Of a stretch of DNA of 5,715 nt, positions 5,385-5,715 are shown one piece after another. This stretch comes from DASQWP01 sp050697555 (GTDB lineage: Bacteria; Actinomycetota; Thermoleophilia; Gaiellales; Gaiellaceae): contig JBOHAD010000116.1 in assembly GCA_050697555.1 (NCBI GenBank), positions 1-5,715 on the forward strand. Reading direction: 5' to 3'. Under the pieces are notes generated by a model, which saw nothing but the letters and a program-made list of their open reading frames with translations, had not been told where the DNA came from and ran no database searches. A program made the position numbers and the translations under genes. Each line of letters starts with the position of its first letter. Within the stretch, counting starts at the first letter, position 1.

Positions 5385-5715
5385 AGTACGTCCCTCCGGA
5401 GTTCGGTCCTCCGTACCGGGTTCTCGTCCTGGTGGCCGCCACGCGCGGCTGGTACGACGCTCCTCCTACCGAGCGCGCGGAGCTGGCGCTTCCTCGCTTC
5501 GCAGCCTGGCTCGCCCGCTGGGAGGAGGCGGGTGCGCGCCTTGTCTCCTCCTTCGACGACGACCTCTTCATGGCCGGCGAGCCTGGCGGCGGCGAAGCCT
5601 CGATCTACCTCTGCTACGAGGTCCCGTCCCTGGACATCGTCCCCGCGCTCATACAGGAGGTGCGCGAGGAGGTCGACGGCGCCCGGCTCGACCGGTGGCT
5701 CCGCTTCGAGGCACG
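5381..5715 (+). CDS. Uncharacterised protein, 3'-truncated by window end; possible ferredoxin-like (darcynin-type) fold
   Basis: A GTG start at 5381 overlaps the stop of the SRPBCC gene (GTGA), with GGAG 4 nt before it; the frame then stays open for 111 complete codons to the window edge. Visible structure: a strand RVLVLVAA (13-20), the segment GWYDAPPTERAEL (23-35), a helix rich in Trp/Ala (39-51), strands around ARLVSSFD (52-59) and SIYLCYE (74-80), a helix DIVPALIQEVREEV (85-98), then LDRWLRFEA (103-111). This alpha-beta order suggests a small dimeric alpha/beta-barrel (ferredoxin-like) protein. From memory it loosely recalls darcynin-family proteins ('W..L....R..F...', 'F.A..F.A', 'LRE..FWDRYFEV'), a weak comparison. 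Coupling to the SRPBCC gene suggests related function. Confidence 0.75.
   Translation, partial: MKYVPPEFGPPYRVLVLVAATRGWYDAPPTERAELALPRFAAWLARWEEAGARLVSSFDDDLFMAGEPGGGEASIYLCYEVPSLDIVPALIQEVREEVDGARLDRWLRFEA

Overview
This is a GC-rich, gene-dense stretch of bacterial chromosome. Strong G/C bias at third codon positions, ATGA/GTGA start-stop overlaps and a mix of Shine-Dalgarno and apparently SD-less starts suggest a high-GC actinomycete. The small 'MKVxxSDP' proteins and the 72-residue protein at 396-614 resemble short uncharacterised proteins I associate with Thermoleophilia (Gaiellales/Solirubrobacterales). That placement comes from memory and was not tested. I see no mobile element, CRISPR array, rRNA or tRNA.

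Layout, left to right. (1) Minus strand, 1-247: two tandem, ATGA-overlapping small genes whose N-termini look paralogous; the second runs off the left edge. (2) Plus strand, 396-614: a 72-aa unknown protein, convergent with (3) minus strand, 611-1246, a metallo-beta-lactamase-fold protein with a degraded metal-binding motif. One CTAG supplies both stop codons. (4) Plus strand, 1412-1876: a stand-alone MshEN/GspE-N domain (a c-di-GMP-binding module in known cases) without its usual ATPase. It is convergent and overlaps by 27 bp with (5) minus strand, 1850-3493, a PolX-type protein whose PHP exonuclease site looks intact but whose polymerase aspartates are gone. (6) Plus strand, 3644-4879: a DadA-like FAD-dependent D-amino-acid dehydrogenase/oxidase, divergent from PolX. 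(7) Plus strand, 4941-5384 and 5381-5715: an SRPBCC-fold protein overlapped (GTGA) by an unknown, possibly ferredoxin-like protein cut by the right edge.

The genes do not form one pathway. The co-directional pairs (the two small proteins; SRPBCC plus its downstream partner) are the only convincing translational units. The theme that recurs is familiar folds whose catalytic or partner parts are missing: a polymerase-dead PolX, an MBL fold short of metal ligands, and a GspE sensor domain without its ATPase. These are the most interesting parts of the window. Gaps without genes are all under 170 bases (248-395, 1247-1411, 3494-3643, 4880-4940).
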